The notes under the pieces were generated by a model that searched no databases, had not been told where the DNA came from, and saw nothing but the letters and a program-made list of their open reading frames with translations. 64,000 nt of DNA from Triatoma infestans. Taxonomy: Eukaryota; Arthropoda; Insecta; Hemiptera; Reduviidae. Shown here one piece after another: positions 1-12,664 of the stretch. The DNA lies in assembly GCA_011037195.1 (NCBI GenBank), contig JAAEAF010003450.1, positions 38,375-102,374 on the forward strand, read 5' to 3'. The position numbers and the translations under genes are program-made. How positions within the stretch are numbered: position 1 is the first letter of the stretch; each line of letters begins with the position of its first letter.

Positions 1-542
1 CAAGTTTTCAGATAGTAGATAAAATATTTGCCTCTAAAACCATTCTGCTAATTTTACTTTAAGCAATTTTTCCCTCAAATATTCACCTTTTTTTTAAAAA
101 AATATTTTATTAATGAAAAAATCCATTTTGTAACATTCTTTTATAATTGTAAATTTCAACTCTCAAATTTTTTTTTTTTTTTTTTGAAACTCCAGTTTTA
201 AATTTAATTAATCTAAAGTTAAACTTATGGTATACATTCATAATTATACATAATCAGTCACAAAGTAATATGAGCAATCAGTTACATTGTTTGATGTTCT
301 TTACATCTTCAGTTGTATTTGATATTGTAAAAATAGATATTGAGGTTCGGTCAGAAAATATTTTCAAATTTATACAGACAATTAGTGTAAATTTATTGCT
401 TATCAGGAGATTTTTTTGTTGGCCGTTAGTTATAATATGAAAACAAGAATTAGTTGGCTTCACGACCAATTCAGGGTAAAAATCAATAAATCAAAAAAAA
501 TATAACTTTTTTTTTTAATTGTTTTTTAATAATAATTAACAC

Positions 543-583
543 GTTCGACGTTTCGACAAACTTTGTTTGTCTTCTTCAGGAAC
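543..583 (-). ncRNA. Hammerhead-ribozyme-like motif
   Basis: Read on the minus strand the elements follow in order: stem I strand GTTC (583-580), core CTGAAGA (579-573), one extra A, stem II GACAAAC / GTTTGTC with an AAA loop (571-555), GAAA (554-551), CG, UC (548-547), then GAAC (546-543), which pairs with GTTC. The order and conserved core match a type I hammerhead with a two-pair stem III (A-U and C-G) of the kind thought to work as a dimer. The extra base after A9 is unusual but common to every copy in this window. Cleavage activity is inferred and untested. Confidence 0.5.
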
Positions 584-1236
584 AATACAAAAACAAAAAT
601 AAATAAAGAGTTATAAACATAAAAAATTATAAAATAAACCACAAACAAAAAACAAAATACATTGGTGAGATTACAGTAGAAATGTTAAGTCTGTAATGAA
701 AGGGTGTTTGTTGTAATCACTTTTTGTTTCTTCTTCAGGGTAAAAAAATGTTTCTTGTGAAAATTTGTTTTTCTGACCGAACTTCAAAACATCCATTTTT
801 TTTTACAATAATCAGTCACAATTTTAACATCTTTGAGTTAATTCCTTTGTTTCGAGTTTATCTAAAGGAATTTTTAATGAGAGCAAAGAGCATATCGAGT
901 TATAATTGATTTTTTACGGAGTTCCAGGGAGCTTACTTTATAATGCCTCACATAAATAAGAGTCCTTTTGCCAGCATTTAGAAAAATTGCAGTGTTTGCA
1001 AAAAATAGACAGTTTTATATGACCCTTTTTTTTTTTAGCGCTCCGAAAATGTGTAATTAAATGCGCATGGATGTTATTACTTTTCAATGAACATTACTGA
1101 TAGTTTCCTCTTTCCATAAAATAAACTTCATAATTAAAACAGAATTTGCCCCTCCCCAAAAAAAATAAATAAAATGTAATTATATTTACCAGTAACTAAT
1201 AAACTTCAAATTAAAACTTGATCAGTAATTTCTAAT

Positions 1237-1730
1237 TTGAAGTAACAAAAATCTGGTGTGAAACACTCACACGACTTTCTCTAACTACAGTTAACAAAAT
1301 TGTAAATGACAGATTATCTTCAAACATATAATTTATTAAATGTTTTTCTTCAGTTTTATATCAATGGGAGAATCTAAGCTTAATAACTGACTTTTGGGGG
1401 GGGGAAACATAATCTCTTCCCGCCCCACCAGAACGTCTTTAAATGAATTTCTTGGAAAAAGTTTTAAACAAAAGTGTGCACTTCATATTCACAATTTGTG
1501 TGCCAAAATTTAATGAAATTCTTCGGTTGCAAATCGACAAGGATTTCAGTTGTAAATCAGTTGTACATAAAAACCTCAGTTAGTCATTAATGTGTAAGAA
1601 AAATTAACTCAAAAACGCAAAATCACAACAAGCTCAATTTTAGTATTCCGTTTATAATAAAATATTGCCACGAAGATTTTGGGCAAACTAAATCAAACGG
1701 AAATGCGATTGCCTTTCACTTTTACGCGAG
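1237..1730 (-). repeat. Fragment of the 1-kb interspersed repeat
   Basis: It begins with the terminal signature of the family (tctggtgtgaaacactcac, then gactttctcta) and continues with diverged blocks shared with copies at 17355-18340 and 31710-32320, such as ttaaatgaattt followed by a block ending near aaatttaatgaaa. It is in reverse orientation relative to the copy at 21360-22330. Confidence 0.55.
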
Positions 1731-2689
1731 GTTTCATATGAAATGAAATCTTGTGTCGATCGCCCTTGTAGTCTAAATGCATCCACTTTCTTGTGATGAC
1801 CTAGATTCCTAGAATTAGAATAAGTAAATATTTCTAAAGAATAAAACTACCAATTATAATATAAACTTGGATCAATCCTCATCTTCTTAATTCAAAAAAT
1901 GCTCCGCACTATTAAAATAAAAACTGTGTTTTTGAAAGAGAAAGTTTCATAGCTATTTTAACAAGTTTATAACAATAAAAAGTAAAAAAAAAAAAAAATA
2001 ATAATAATAATCTATCCATCTTGGTGAAAGTGTTGCGAATTTAATGTATCACTTAAAATAATATATTTATGCCATCAATCCCATAAAAGTAGTAATTAAT
2101 ATTTATAATAAACAATTATTTCGTTCTTACTTCTCTCTTATTGCTCACTTCCCTCATACATACACACATTGTACAAGTTACAAACGACCACATTCTATCA
2201 TCTACAAGAGAGCCAGAAATTTGCATTTTAGGTCATAATGGATTTGACTTTATTATAATAAGAGAAGCTGTTCCTTCACTTCATCTTAACATCTTTTCTT
2301 ACTGCTGTAAGAAGAAGTATTGTGATTTGGTCAGATTTTGGAAATTGACTTTCCTTGGAAATAAGTTTGTATAAGCAAAAAATTACAATATTTTTTAAAA
2401 TTTAACCAAAAACTTAAATCGGCATGATTTTCCAGAGTTTGAAACATATACGTGAAAACATACAATTAAGATACAGAAAGAATAAAAATAGAATTAATTA
2501 ATCATTAATTTTGAGAAACATAAAAATGAAAAAGAATAAAGATTAGGTTGAACATGAAAAAGAATGAAAAAAATAAATAAATAAATTCAGAAGGGGAATA
2601 ACCCTCAAGAAGAATTAATAAAATAATACATACAGTTTCAAAAAAATAAATAAATTATCGTTCCTTTATTAATTATTAAGATCATTGTT

Positions 2690-3175
2690 AATACAAAACT
2701 TTACAAACACAAGGGTTCTCCTCTAAACCTCCAAAATTCAGTCAGGTAACGAATCAGTTGGGGCCAATCTATTCCATTCAGCAAATTTGCAAATCTTCCT
2801 AAAGAGAGATATCTTTCCCCAAAGATGGCCAAACGAATTGGTGACAACTTAGAGGTAGAGTAGGTATCGAAAAGGGCAGGTTATGAAAAGTATCCTATCA
2901 CATAGAGGACATTCGTCATTAGACTGTTGAGTCATAGGGCTTATAATTAAGCTTCAGCAGTTCTCCACCCAGCTTCAGGACCCAACATACCGAAGATAAA
3001 CCACTGAGGGTATCCACATCACTAAATAAATTAGCACATCTCACTCATGATCTAACAATTTATACATTGTAATCCTATGAGTAGAGTTTGCTTTTTCCTT
3101 AAACTTATTCCTTACATTCCCTCTCATGTGGTCTACCAAACTTCTAATCTGATGATTGAAGGCGTCGCAATCAGT
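2690..3175 (-). mobile_element. Decayed LINE 3' end with zinc-binding tail
   Basis: On the minus strand a translation contains DECPLCDR followed about ten residues later by a cysteine, like the cysteine/histidine cluster that closes the RNase H or reverse-transcriptase polyprotein of many insect non-LTR elements. Other frames are broken by stops. The clade cannot be fixed from this fragment. Confidence 0.35.
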
Positions 3176-5768
3176 CGTATTAAAATTAATCGATATTTCT
3201 ACCATGGAAATACTTTTGGAACTATTTTGGCATTCTGACTACGAAAAAGATGTTTTTAGAGAATAGGTCTGTTTTGTTTATGGATATATGTGAGTGCGTA
3301 AGGGTGCGAATGAACAAATTATCTCAGACATCGTAAGAAGAGGTTTGGGTCAAAATCCGCCTTCTTGAAATGCAGTACTGAATGATTTGTTTTTCGCGAT
3401 ATTCTCCAGTAGGGTTTCAAACTTTGTAATTTGAATTTGTCTGTTACTTTTATTTAAAACATAAATACTTGTCTTGTGGGGGGGGGGGGGGTGGCGATAT
3501 ATGGTGGCGATGACCTTAGACTTCCTTCTAAAGAAAGTATGACCTACGTTCCCCATCACCTTTATAATTAAAGGAAACTAAACATTCCAAGTTGCCTTAC
3601 CAAAGTAAGAGAAATTAAAAAGAGTGATTCAATTTTCCATATATCAGATTTTTTTTTTCTTCAACTAATATTTGTTTTAACCTATCATAAAGGAATATTG
3701 AAATACACACTGTGAAATACTTATACATTCACTTAATTAATTATTAAAAATGCTTTGTCTATATATCCTTCAAATTAAAACATTCCTTTTTTAAGACATG
3801 ATATGATATTTCCAAGGTAATCTTGATGTATTAACCCTCGAGTTGATCTTTTCATAACTTGATCTGTTACTAACTGGCCAACTTTTTTCCATTTGCAGAA
3901 AAAATTTTACTTGTATAAGAATGTTAATGAGATTTTTACCTTGAACGTTAAATTTTTTTTTTTTTTTTTTTTTTATATAACTTCAGTAATAAATTTCAAA
4001 TCTTATTAAATCATTATGTAAAAATAAATTCTTAAATTTTAAGAAATATATAGAATTGCAGTATAGATGCAGTATTCTGAAAATTCCGTTACTAGAACGA
4101 TTTAAATGATACTAATTTGATTCATTGCTAATAAAAGTGAACAGATGTTGAGTTTCTTTCGTATAATTTCATGCTTTTCCTCTTAAGTACATGATGGCCA
4201 GTGACAGGCAAAATATCTTTTCTCCCATTTATTTGAAGTGGAGTATGACCATAATCTTTCAATAACATAATATGACATAATCTTGATGTACTCTTAAATA
4301 AAAATTAAAGAGACAAATAATTTGTAAAACAGATTTGTTGAAATATTTAAAAAATCTCAGCTATGGCATTTGCTCTTTTTTATTAATTTTTTTAATCATA
4401 TGGCTTCCTAAGAGGCAAACAGAACTCGTTTCAAGAAGTTCTAAAATTAAAATTTTTTGTCTGAATGATTAATAAATAGTTATATTCAATGTTAAAAAGA
4501 TACCCACTGAAAGAGAAAGGAATGCTATTAGAAGAAACAGAGAAAGGATGAAAGTGACGGAGGAATTGTACATCATTTCGAAAGTATAACATGCCCCTTT
4601 TGAAATTTTAACATGTAACTCTTTAACTTGGTGCAAAAATTATTGGAAGATCCTTCTTCTTTTTTTTTGCATTGACTTTTCGTCATACAGCCAGCGAGGG
4701 GTCAGTTTTGTAATTATATGTTTGGGTTGTAAAAATCGTTTAATGCCCCACATTATATTAAGAACATTTATAATTTATAACCAATTCATATTATAAATCT
4801 AAAAACATCAAGTATTCGGATAAAAAATTATCTATATTCATAATAAAAAGTACCGGTAGAAATTTATGTAGCTTATTAAATAATTTATTTCTTGGGACAG
4901 AAAATAGTAGCATACTATTCCAGAAAATCCAAACACTCCAACTTGCAAAAAGTGGAGTAATGGCGGCTCTTCTTTGTAGTATAGTCTCATTTAGATAAGG
5001 TCCACCTAACTCATGGAGATTTCTTCACGTTACGTTTATAAAATTTATTGTTCGAGCAAGAAGTTCGTATTGCAGTTGCCACTTAGTTATTTTGGCCCTC
5101 TTTATTATCCACATCACATCAATGGAGGTAATTTCCAACCAAGTATTCCCCTGACATCGCCTAATTCTTAAATCATAATACATCTTATCTTTAGGTTTGT
5201 AATCAAAGTTAATTTGAAATAAGATTTCTATAAATAAATTCAATATTGTGATAATTAAAGGAGAGGGGAAAAAAACAGCTATCATCCACCCTCCAAGAAT
5301 TCATGTGGGGAAAAATACGTTTTACCTTTCTCCAGTATTCTCTAATACAAGAGTAGAACAGTCTAAACTTATTTTCAAAATATATTTATTGAAAGGAAGG
5401 ATAGCTTGTTTTTTCCCTGAATGATTAAACATTGTTACATTTTTTTTTTTAATATAATAAAACTAATGACCCAGTTTGTAAGCAACCTGCTCATATTTTT
5501 CATAACTGTTGCAGATTATACTTTATATTTAATGCAAGCAGTTATTTTTACATTAAACATGTCGGTACTACCATGAATTGAATTAATAATTTTCTTTTCA
5601 TATTCAATAAACTAATATAAATACTAAGTATCATTGATACTATCTTTTTCTCTCATTTTCCTCTCATAAATTATTGGTCTAACTTTTATTTATTTTTCTA
5701 GTTTATCTTAAGTCTATCTCAAATAATTTTGGTATGTTTTATAAACAAACTTTTTAATATATTTGCAG

Positions 5769-7482
5769 GTAGTAGACGAGTGGTTTGAATTATTAAAGAC
5801 AAGATTCAGAGAATGTCCAGAAAGTTGTGTGGCTGTGCATTGTGTTGCTGGCCTTGGTAGAGCGCCTGTTTTAGTAGCATTAGCTCTTATTGAGCTTGGA
5901 ATGAAATATGAAGATGCGGTGGAACTTATTCGACAGTAAGTATATATTTAACTTCTGTAAAATATATAATTTCTGCATTGTTTGCAAGAGAAATCATACC
6001 TATTAAGCAGTAATTGTTTTACTCTTAACGTTTGTGGGACAATGAAATCAATTACAACAAAGAAAGCGCCCTGTGTCCAGCTGAGGATTTTGGAAATAAA
6101 TGATCACAATTATGGGCGATGTTATTAATAATGTGCACTTAGCATTCAAACTATATAATCAACTGCCAGTACTAATACTATAAGTTATTTGTATAAAAAA
6201 CGAGATAGGGTTTTAGGTCCCTCAAAAGTGGAAAATGCACTTAGCTTGTTGAGATAATTGGGAAAAACTGCAAAATCCAAAATTCATAAAGTAGTGGTTC
6301 AGGTTTGGACCGATTGTGAGCAAAACTTATTGTTGGATCTTCTCGTATCTAAATAAAGACCAAATTTGAACTTTCTAAAGCACTCTTTTTCGTGCCAGTG
6401 GACTTCAAAACAGGTATTCCTGGTGGAAACTTACTTTCTCTCACATTAGATTAAATTTGATTGAACATGGGGTGGATCGTGATCCCAGACACTGCAGCCG
6501 ATAGAGGCTTATTGTGCCTACTCTTGTAGATCTAGTATGAGAAACCTCCCCTCTTCATGAGGTTGAGGGCTTTCCCAACCAGTTCTTTATGCGCTATCAT
6601 CTCCTCTTGAGTCTCAGTGTGCCAAAGATCTCATAATGCAATTTGGCGATTGCAAAAACGCAGTCGAAAAACAGGTATAAGGCCGTTTCCACCACCTCCT
6701 GGCCCAATCTACACAAAGATTCCGAATTAATTATCCCCACCTTATGTGGTGTTTCTAGAACCTGCCGTGCCCCATGAAAAGGCCTGCCACCAGATTTATC
6801 TAGTGCTTCCTAAGCAAAGGGACTCTTTGGTTTTATGTTAACACAGCTTTGAAATAATCATCTTAATGTGTTTAGCTCCTGGACTTAATTTCCAGAGTGT
6901 GTGCTCTCTCCGGAGCCAGTCTCTGAGAGAAGTACGTACTATCCCTTTGGTTATCCCTAGGACAGGTACTGGACCACAGAACGGGGTATTGCTCCATTCC
7001 TGGCCAGTTAGTCGGTTTCATTTCCTCTAATTCCCGTATGTCCCGGCATCCACTCCAACCGAACATTATTGTATCGGGAAAGTTGCGTCAGGGATTCTCT
7101 ATATTCCCTGGCCAGAGATGAGGTGGTTGGGAAGGTGACTCAGTGTAGCCTGGCTGTCCAAAAAGATGAGATTTAAGGGTTTGAGTCTCTTTGTTTAGGA
7201 AGGAAGACCTAGGAGGTTAATTTCTTTGGGTGTGTACTTCTAAGGGCCATTCTCAGGTTTTCACAGTCCTTGATAAGAAACTCTTAATTAATAAGAATAA
7301 GAAAGGAAAAAAGTTTCAGCATGCCCAAGATACATTTTTGTAGTTATATGTTGTTTCTTTTTAATTTCAGAAAGCGAAGAGGTGCTATAAATGCTAAACA
7401 GTTGGCATTTCTGGAAAAATACAAACCAAAATCCAGACTAAAAATCAAGAATGGTCATAAGAACTCCTGTTGTATTCAGTAA
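5769..7482 (+). CDS. PRL-1: PRL-1 / PTP4A-type protein tyrosine phosphatase, last two exons
   Basis: Exons 5769-5935 and 7371-7482 encode the C-terminal half of a phosphatase of regenerating liver, a small dual-specificity-type phosphatase held at plasma and endosomal membranes by a prenyl group. The first exon carries the active-site loop HCVAGLGR (HCX5R; catalytic Cys followed by the phosphate-binding Arg) and the PRL hallmark Ala after it. The second exon carries the basic stretch and ends in CCIQ, a CAAX box for farnesylation. Both introns have consensus ends (donor gtaagt at 5936, acceptor ttcag before 7371), and a Gln codon is split between the exons. About 92 residues are present; the family is about 170 long, so the N-terminal half lies upstream. 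The intron holds an antisense I-like LINE. Identity is secure, and the frame is intact. Confidence 0.95.
6470..7290 (-). mobile_element. I-like LINE fragment (RNase H tail) in PRL-1 intron
   Basis: Minus-strand translation, across frameshifts, gives an RNase H C-terminal block (PGHTGI-like, then [10 protein letters not shown]), then a Cys-rich tail. It matches the layout of the element at 63270-64000 at protein level and is older, with many stops. It is antisense to the host gene. Confidence 0.6.
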
Positions 7483-7909
7483 CAACATTAGCCAATAACA
7501 CAACTAAGTCAACCGTTCTCTGATAATATAACATTTTTTTTGTTTAGTTTATAATTATTATTATCATATTATTTATATCATGTAAATGTGTATATTTTTT
7601 TTTTTTTTTAGTTTTTAATTTTTATTCATAATTATGGAAGAATATTTTATTTCTTCTGAGGGTGTGTTGATTACCATACCAACTAACCTCCTTTATTTAT
7701 ATAAAACTAAAGAATGATAATGATTGTCCTTAGTAAATAATCAAAAGTCATTTTCTTTTATAATTTTTTTTTTTTTTTAATATTGTGTTCGTACCATTAG
7801 ATTTTTAGTTTTTTAATATATTAGAATGCTACATCTTAGTTTCTATTTTATACAATACTTTGTTTTTAACCACTAGGATGTTGGGATGTTGCAAAGCAGA
7901 AGAAAATTA

Positions 7910-7915
7910 AATAAA
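7910..7915 (+). promoter_or_regulatory. Candidate poly(A) signal of PRL-1
   Basis: AATAAA lies 428 bases after the PRL-1 stop codon in AT-rich 3' sequence. Several other AATAAA copies occur further right, up to about 10340, so longer 3' ends are possible. Confidence 0.4.
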
Positions 7916-10584
7916 ATTGCTTTAGCAGCTAATTGTAGGTTTTTGTATGTTATTATTTATGTGTTGTATTATAGGTAGTGAAAAAAAATGTTAGTGATTT
8001 GAAAAGAAGAAAATTGAATATATCAATGATGATCTGAATGATAAATATAAAAAGCGCATATGAAAAAAATTTATATGAATATTCAGCACTAGGAAAATGC
8101 CCACCGCGGAAAAATTGTATTTCTAGTAATTTTCACGTAAAGATGGAAAAATTATATGAGTATTTATGAGAGTATAGAGTAGACCGTATTATAATTATTT
8201 AGCTTGAATATCTCGTTTGACTATATAGTGTTTTTGGGGATCTTTAGTGCCTGGCTGCTTTTGGGACTATCCATCCGCCTTAGTTCTGCTTCTTTTCCTT
8301 CCATCTGACCTTTAACCTGATTCTAGGCTTGCACCTATCTTCGGCGTTATTCAGTTACGTATATCGAAAATATTAATTCTAATCGTTTTTATAATGTACA
8401 TCTTGTATACAATAAAAATTGCTACTAGGTAGGAAAAGAAGGAGACCTAACACGGCCAATTTTCAGAAATTAGGCCTTTTAACATTCAAAAGAACAATCC
8501 TCATCATTAAAAACGCTAATATTTTGTAGGAAATTGTAAGTTTTCAACAAGTTAACGTAACTAACGACAAATTTTGTAACGACTAATATAAAATGGTGTG
8601 TATAAACATTTAGACCAACGAGAGTAGCGGTTGAAATTTGTCATTACTGTAATTAAGAAAAAATATATACCATAAGTTGTACATAAAATAATATTGATAC
8701 AAACTTTCTTGGCTTAACGTATTTTTTCTACTACAGTTTAACTCTGCGGATATGCTGACTGGATATGTATTCTCAGTTTTTACTATTGGGTATTGTTCAA
8801 ATTAAAACAAAGAAAGTTGTATTATCAAATTTACAAAAAAAAAATGCAGTATTAACTTTTATTTATTATAATTATTCTACTGTTTTTTACTTTTATGCTA
8901 ACTAAAATCTATTCCTATAGCACACATTTTAAATATGTGTTAATAATAAACATATTTAAAATTTCTACACCGTTTTTCCATAAATAATATTCGTGTAAAC
9001 TTTTTCCATATGCGCTTTGTGTTTTTTCCATAGAACCTGTCTTTAACTGTTTATACCATTTCCTTGTAAGGAACAAACTTGTTACTCGTTTTTTTTTTTT
9101 TTTTTTTGTTTTGTTTTGCAAAATATGACATGAAACTTTATGAACTTTTCTTGTTTTGAAATTTAATGACAATACTTTATCATTTTTTTTTTTCTTTACT
9201 TTAAATTTTTAAGCAGGTTTTTACTTTTGATAGTCTGGAGGGGAAAGTAAATTTTTGATGGTTGTGTGGGTAATTAGCCCGCCAGATAAATCATATGTAC
9301 AATAAGAGATTAAAAAGAAAAAGGGAATAGTAATTTTAAATTACCAATAATGACTTAACAGATTATTTCAAAAAAGGGCCCACCATATCTTATAAGTGAT
9401 TAATTGAAAAACATAAACACTGCCATTTTAAATATTCACCGGTAAGTTAATCTAATATTTTCATTGTGAAATAAGTAAATAAATAAATAAATAAATAAAT
9501 TTAAAAAAAAAAATGTTAACTGTGTGTTAGTATATAATATGTATTTTGAAGAGTATATATTTTTTTTTTTTGTTCTCCCCCAAAAAATACGTTTTTGCTA
9601 TAACTAAATTAAATAGGCCTTAAATTTAAACGAAAAAAAAATATATATATATAATTAATTAGGCTTATAAATGATACATTTTATGGCACAGTTTGTAGGA
9701 ATTTTTTTTTTTAAATACATTGAAATTCTTTTACGTTTCTTTTTTTTTTTGAGATTCCTCTTTCAGTTTCTATGCATCTTTAATGTACCCATTGTGTTAT
9801 GTTGTATTTTTTTTTTTTGCCATGAAAAATCTTGTTGATGTTTTTTACTTTCTTTTACTGTTGTAATGTATAAAAGTGATAGTTTATATTAATTTTAAGT
9901 TTTATCAAAAACACCCTTGTTCACTTACTTTTTTTTTTTTTTTTTTTTTTTTTTAATGTGACTGTAATTTTTTTTTTAGTTCAAACAAAGGAAATCCATC
10001 ATCACAGTTTTATATTTATAGGAATTTATATAATTTTTGTCTCTAGAATGGTACATATATATTTATGTTGTGAATTTGGCTATATTGTTGTTAGAATGAG
10101 AATTATAAAATAAATAAATGGTGAAACAGAAAAATAAAGATTTATATATATATATAATGCTAAGTTAATAATGGATACTGATTGTTTTTCATTAATTATA
10201 AATGATTGTAAGATGTAAATTTGTCTATTTGTCATATCTACTATTTATCGAGAGGTATATTGGTGGGATAAGATGAATTTCATGAACTTGCAATTTGAAT
10301 TTAACTCAATGTAAAAAAAAAAAAAAAAATATTAAATAAAATGAATTTAAGTAAGGTTTTTTTTTTTTTTTTTTTTTTTTAAAAATATCCTACTTTTAAA
10401 AATTTCTAAAAGATAAAAAAGTTAAATGCAATTTAACCATTGATTCAAATAAAAATTTAACCAAAATCTAAGAGAATTTGATAAGCTAGAAAGAAAGAAA
10501 GAGATTTTCTTTTCAGCCTTTCTTCACCCTGAAAAGTTTAAAACAATAGTACTGTAGACGCAGTAAATGCGGAATCACTTGTTA
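7916..10584. other. AT-rich sequence after PRL-1, no gene seen
   Basis: This holds long poly-T runs, an AAAT microsatellite at about 9474-9500 and a short TA run near 10141. It could be extended 3' UTR of PRL-1 or intergenic DNA. Short open frames here are low-complexity and I do not support any of them. Confidence 0.4.
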
Positions 10585-10806
10585 GGGTACGTTTACATCT
10601 GACACTTCTATCCAGTGTTGTCAGTGTGTTTACATTGTGACAGAAATTATGTGATATTTGTAGTATGGGTATGTGTACGACGCTGTCAAAGTTTTGTGTC
10701 ATGCAACAAATGTCTTAAGAGTTTAACCTGCTACTTGTGGCCTATACATTTCTTTCATTGCAAAAAATTAGATTACTGTCATTTACTGTCAGACGGTCAT
10801 TTGACG

Positions 10807-10986
10807 ATGAAGGCATCAAAAAGAAAAATTGCAGTTAGTGTAATTATTCTGGGGTTATTAGAAAAAAAGAAGAAAAAGCGTTCTGTGTGGATTCGAGAGT
10901 GGATTTTGAGACCTGAAAAACAAGGTTCATACAATCAGTTAATGTCTGAACTTACGTTGGAGGATCCAATACAATTCACAAATTAA
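10807..10986 (+). pseudogene. Harbinger transposase N-terminal fragment
   Basis: About 59 residues with a Lys-rich stretch followed by VWIREW, then NQLMSEL and LEDPIQF. This is the conserved lead-in that precedes the catalytic domain in Harbinger transposases. A stop follows where the family would go on with several hundred residues. The matching segment of the second Harbinger in this window is at 48788-49036. Confidence 0.6.
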
Positions 10987-10989
10987 ACA

Positions 10990-11173
10990 GCAAATTAAAG
11001 TAAGGCCATTTTAAGACACACAATTCATCCGTACCTTGTCCTGAACGTTTTGCTTTGGTTTTTTTAAGTTCACTACAAAATTGATTCCTTAGATTATGGA
11101 TTTTCCTGCTGGTTTCTTCTACAGTAGTATTAGATTTGGCGGCAATTTCTGCTAAAGCATCTCTTTTCTTCAC
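10990..11173 (-). pseudogene. MADF-domain fragment of the Harbinger accessory protein
   Basis: The frame contains AEIAAKSNTTVEE, KIHNLRNQF and a KKTKAKRSGQGTDE stretch ending in KWPYF, a pattern seen in MADF (Myb/SANT-like) DNA-binding proteins encoded by Harbinger elements. Only the middle of the domain is open; the upstream part toward 11290 is out of frame. Confidence 0.6.
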
Positions 11174-11507
11174 TCTATCGTGGTAAACTTTACTTTTAAT
11201 GTCCCATAATTCGGTTTTTTATGATACATGTCGACTAATTCTTCGACTTCTCTTTTCACCCACTCTCATTTCTCATCCATGTTAAATTAAATGCACCGAC
11301 AATTATGTAGCTGTAATAAAAAGTAGCGGTCGGTCAACTAAAGCAGTTTTTGTTAGGAGAGTTTGAACTTGTATGTAATAGTGTTTACACCTACATATAT
11401 AGATTGTAGGACACATGTTACTGACAATTTCGTACCGTTTACATTAGCGACACTTACTGTCCGACAGAAATTTCTTGCAATAGATGTCAGATCTAAACGT
11501 ATCATTA

Positions 11508-12003
11508 GAATTCAAGTGTCCAGGATAATTTATCAAAAGTTTCGTAAATTATTTTAGTTATAAAAGCAAATAAATAATAATACAAGGAACCAACCCTGAT
11601 GTTTTTTACCACAAGTTTCCCACATTCGAGGCCTCACTCTTACCATTAAGAACAATCTTGGATCACTTTTTAAAAATCTACATTTTTTCTCAAAAACAAT
11701 TATATAAAAACATTAAAATAAATCTTTTTGCCATGAATTACGTTCAAAAAAAATAATTAATGTTTGAAAAATTAAAAGCGTATAATAAATCTTGAGTATA
11801 AAATCCGAGTTAAATAAGGTTTCATTTTGTTTCTAGAAAAAAGTTTAATTAAACTTTAAGAAAACTACTTTGTTATTGAATATCATTTGGAACTGTAAGT
11901 TTATAAACCATGAAATGTGTTCAAACATTTTGAATATGAAGAAAATTTTCAATCCTGAACATTCATAAGAAAATGTCATTGGAAATGTTCGTAAAAAATC
12001 ATT
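11508..12003. other. AT-rich spacer, nothing recognised
   Basis: The sequence is about three-quarters A/T, with no conserved exon, tRNA or element end that I can identify. Confidence 0.4.
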
Positions 12004-12170
12004 TTTAATTATAAAATAACCTGAAAACACTAAATAATTTTAAATTTCAAACCATCTTTCCATTTGAAAGTAACTGTTGAAGTCTTTCTGGAAGGCTTCT
12101 TCTTATTCCAAGCTTTTTTTAAAAAAAATATCGGGTAACATTTAAATTCGTCATTATATAATTTAAGCAA
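12004..12170 (+). repeat. 167-bp direct repeat, first copy
   Basis: The sequence recurs at 12498-12664 with no difference that I can find by reading, offset by 494 bases. It includes a run of seven T followed by eight A and the word tatcgggtaaca. The copies are separated by 327 bp of unrelated AT-rich DNA. They lack TG...CA ends, a primer-binding site and coding sequence, so they are not evidently LTRs. Confidence 0.85.
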
Positions 12171-12497
12171 CTTCTATATATAATATTAAAAAAGATTTGG
12201 TAGATGAGAGGTTTAATTTGATTTAAAAAAAAAATTCTTTCAAACATGCAAATTCTATGATTTACTCAATAGATAAACTTTTTAAAATTTTGCTAAAAGG
12301 TTTATCATTTTGAAAGTACACAAATTAATAAGGCATAATATGTTTAATATTACATTTACATTTATTAGATTTAAATTTGGCAGTTTTTTTTTTTTCAAAA
12401 TTCGGTGCGAATTAATAAATTTAAACTTAAAAATTGGAAACTTTACAATTTTCTGTGTCCTCTATTTAATGTTAGTGATGTCGAAGATTTTGTGCAC

Positions 12498-12664
12498 TTT
12501 AATTATAAAATAACCTGAAAACACTAAATAATTTTAAATTTCAAACCATCTTTCCATTTGAAAGTAACTGTTGAAGTCTTTCTGGAAGGCTTCTTCTTAT
12601 TCCAAGCTTTTTTTAAAAAAAATATCGGGTAACATTTAAATTCGTCATTATATAATTTAAGCAA
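12498..12664 (+). repeat. 167-bp direct repeat, second copy
   Basis: Second copy of the repeat at 12004-12170. Full identity over low-complexity intergenic DNA points to a recent duplication or to gene conversion; an assembly artefact is also possible. Confidence 0.85.

Larger units (their letters stand above)
1..5768. other. Upstream intron of the PRL-1 gene, no coding exon seen
   Basis: This AT-rich stretch precedes the first recognisable PRL-1 exon, and its end (ttgcag) is a normal splice acceptor. I found no earlier PRL-1 exon in it, so the N-terminal half of that gene probably lies left of the window. It holds a hammerhead-like motif near 560, a fragment of the 1-kb repeat near 1240-1730 and a LINE tail on the minus strand near 2690-3175. 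Between about 3200 and 5768 I see only short open frames with no recognisable family. Confidence 0.5.
10585..11504. mobile_element. PIF/Harbinger-type DNA transposon, internally decayed, with TTA target duplication
   Basis: The two ends are inverted repeats (left GGGTACGTTTACATCTGACA, right end reading TGATACGTTTAGATCTGACA on the opposite strand) flanked by TTA at 10582-10584 and 11505-11507, the classic 3-bp Harbinger target duplication. Inside, a plus-strand fragment resembles the start of a Harbinger transposase and a minus-strand fragment resembles its MADF/Myb-like partner protein, in convergent arrangement as in autonomous members. At 920 bp most of the transposase, including the DDE core, is missing, so the copy cannot move itself. 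Confidence 0.75.

Noticed and set aside
290..325. Another hammerhead-like core (minus-strand acaactgaagatg)
   Set aside because: CTGAAGA is present but no stem II or GAAA follows, so it may be a worn copy or chance.
5025..5285. 86-residue minus-strand open frame before the PRL-1 exon
   Set aside because: No recognisable motif, no splice context and unremarkable composition.
10615..10806. Upstream extension of the 123-residue open frame as a Cys-rich host protein
   Set aside because: It starts inside the terminal repeat of the Harbinger element, and only the portion from 10807 resembles a protein family.
12004..12664. Short LTR element bounded by the 167-bp repeats
   Set aside because: No TG/CA ends, primer-binding site, polypurine tract or target duplication.
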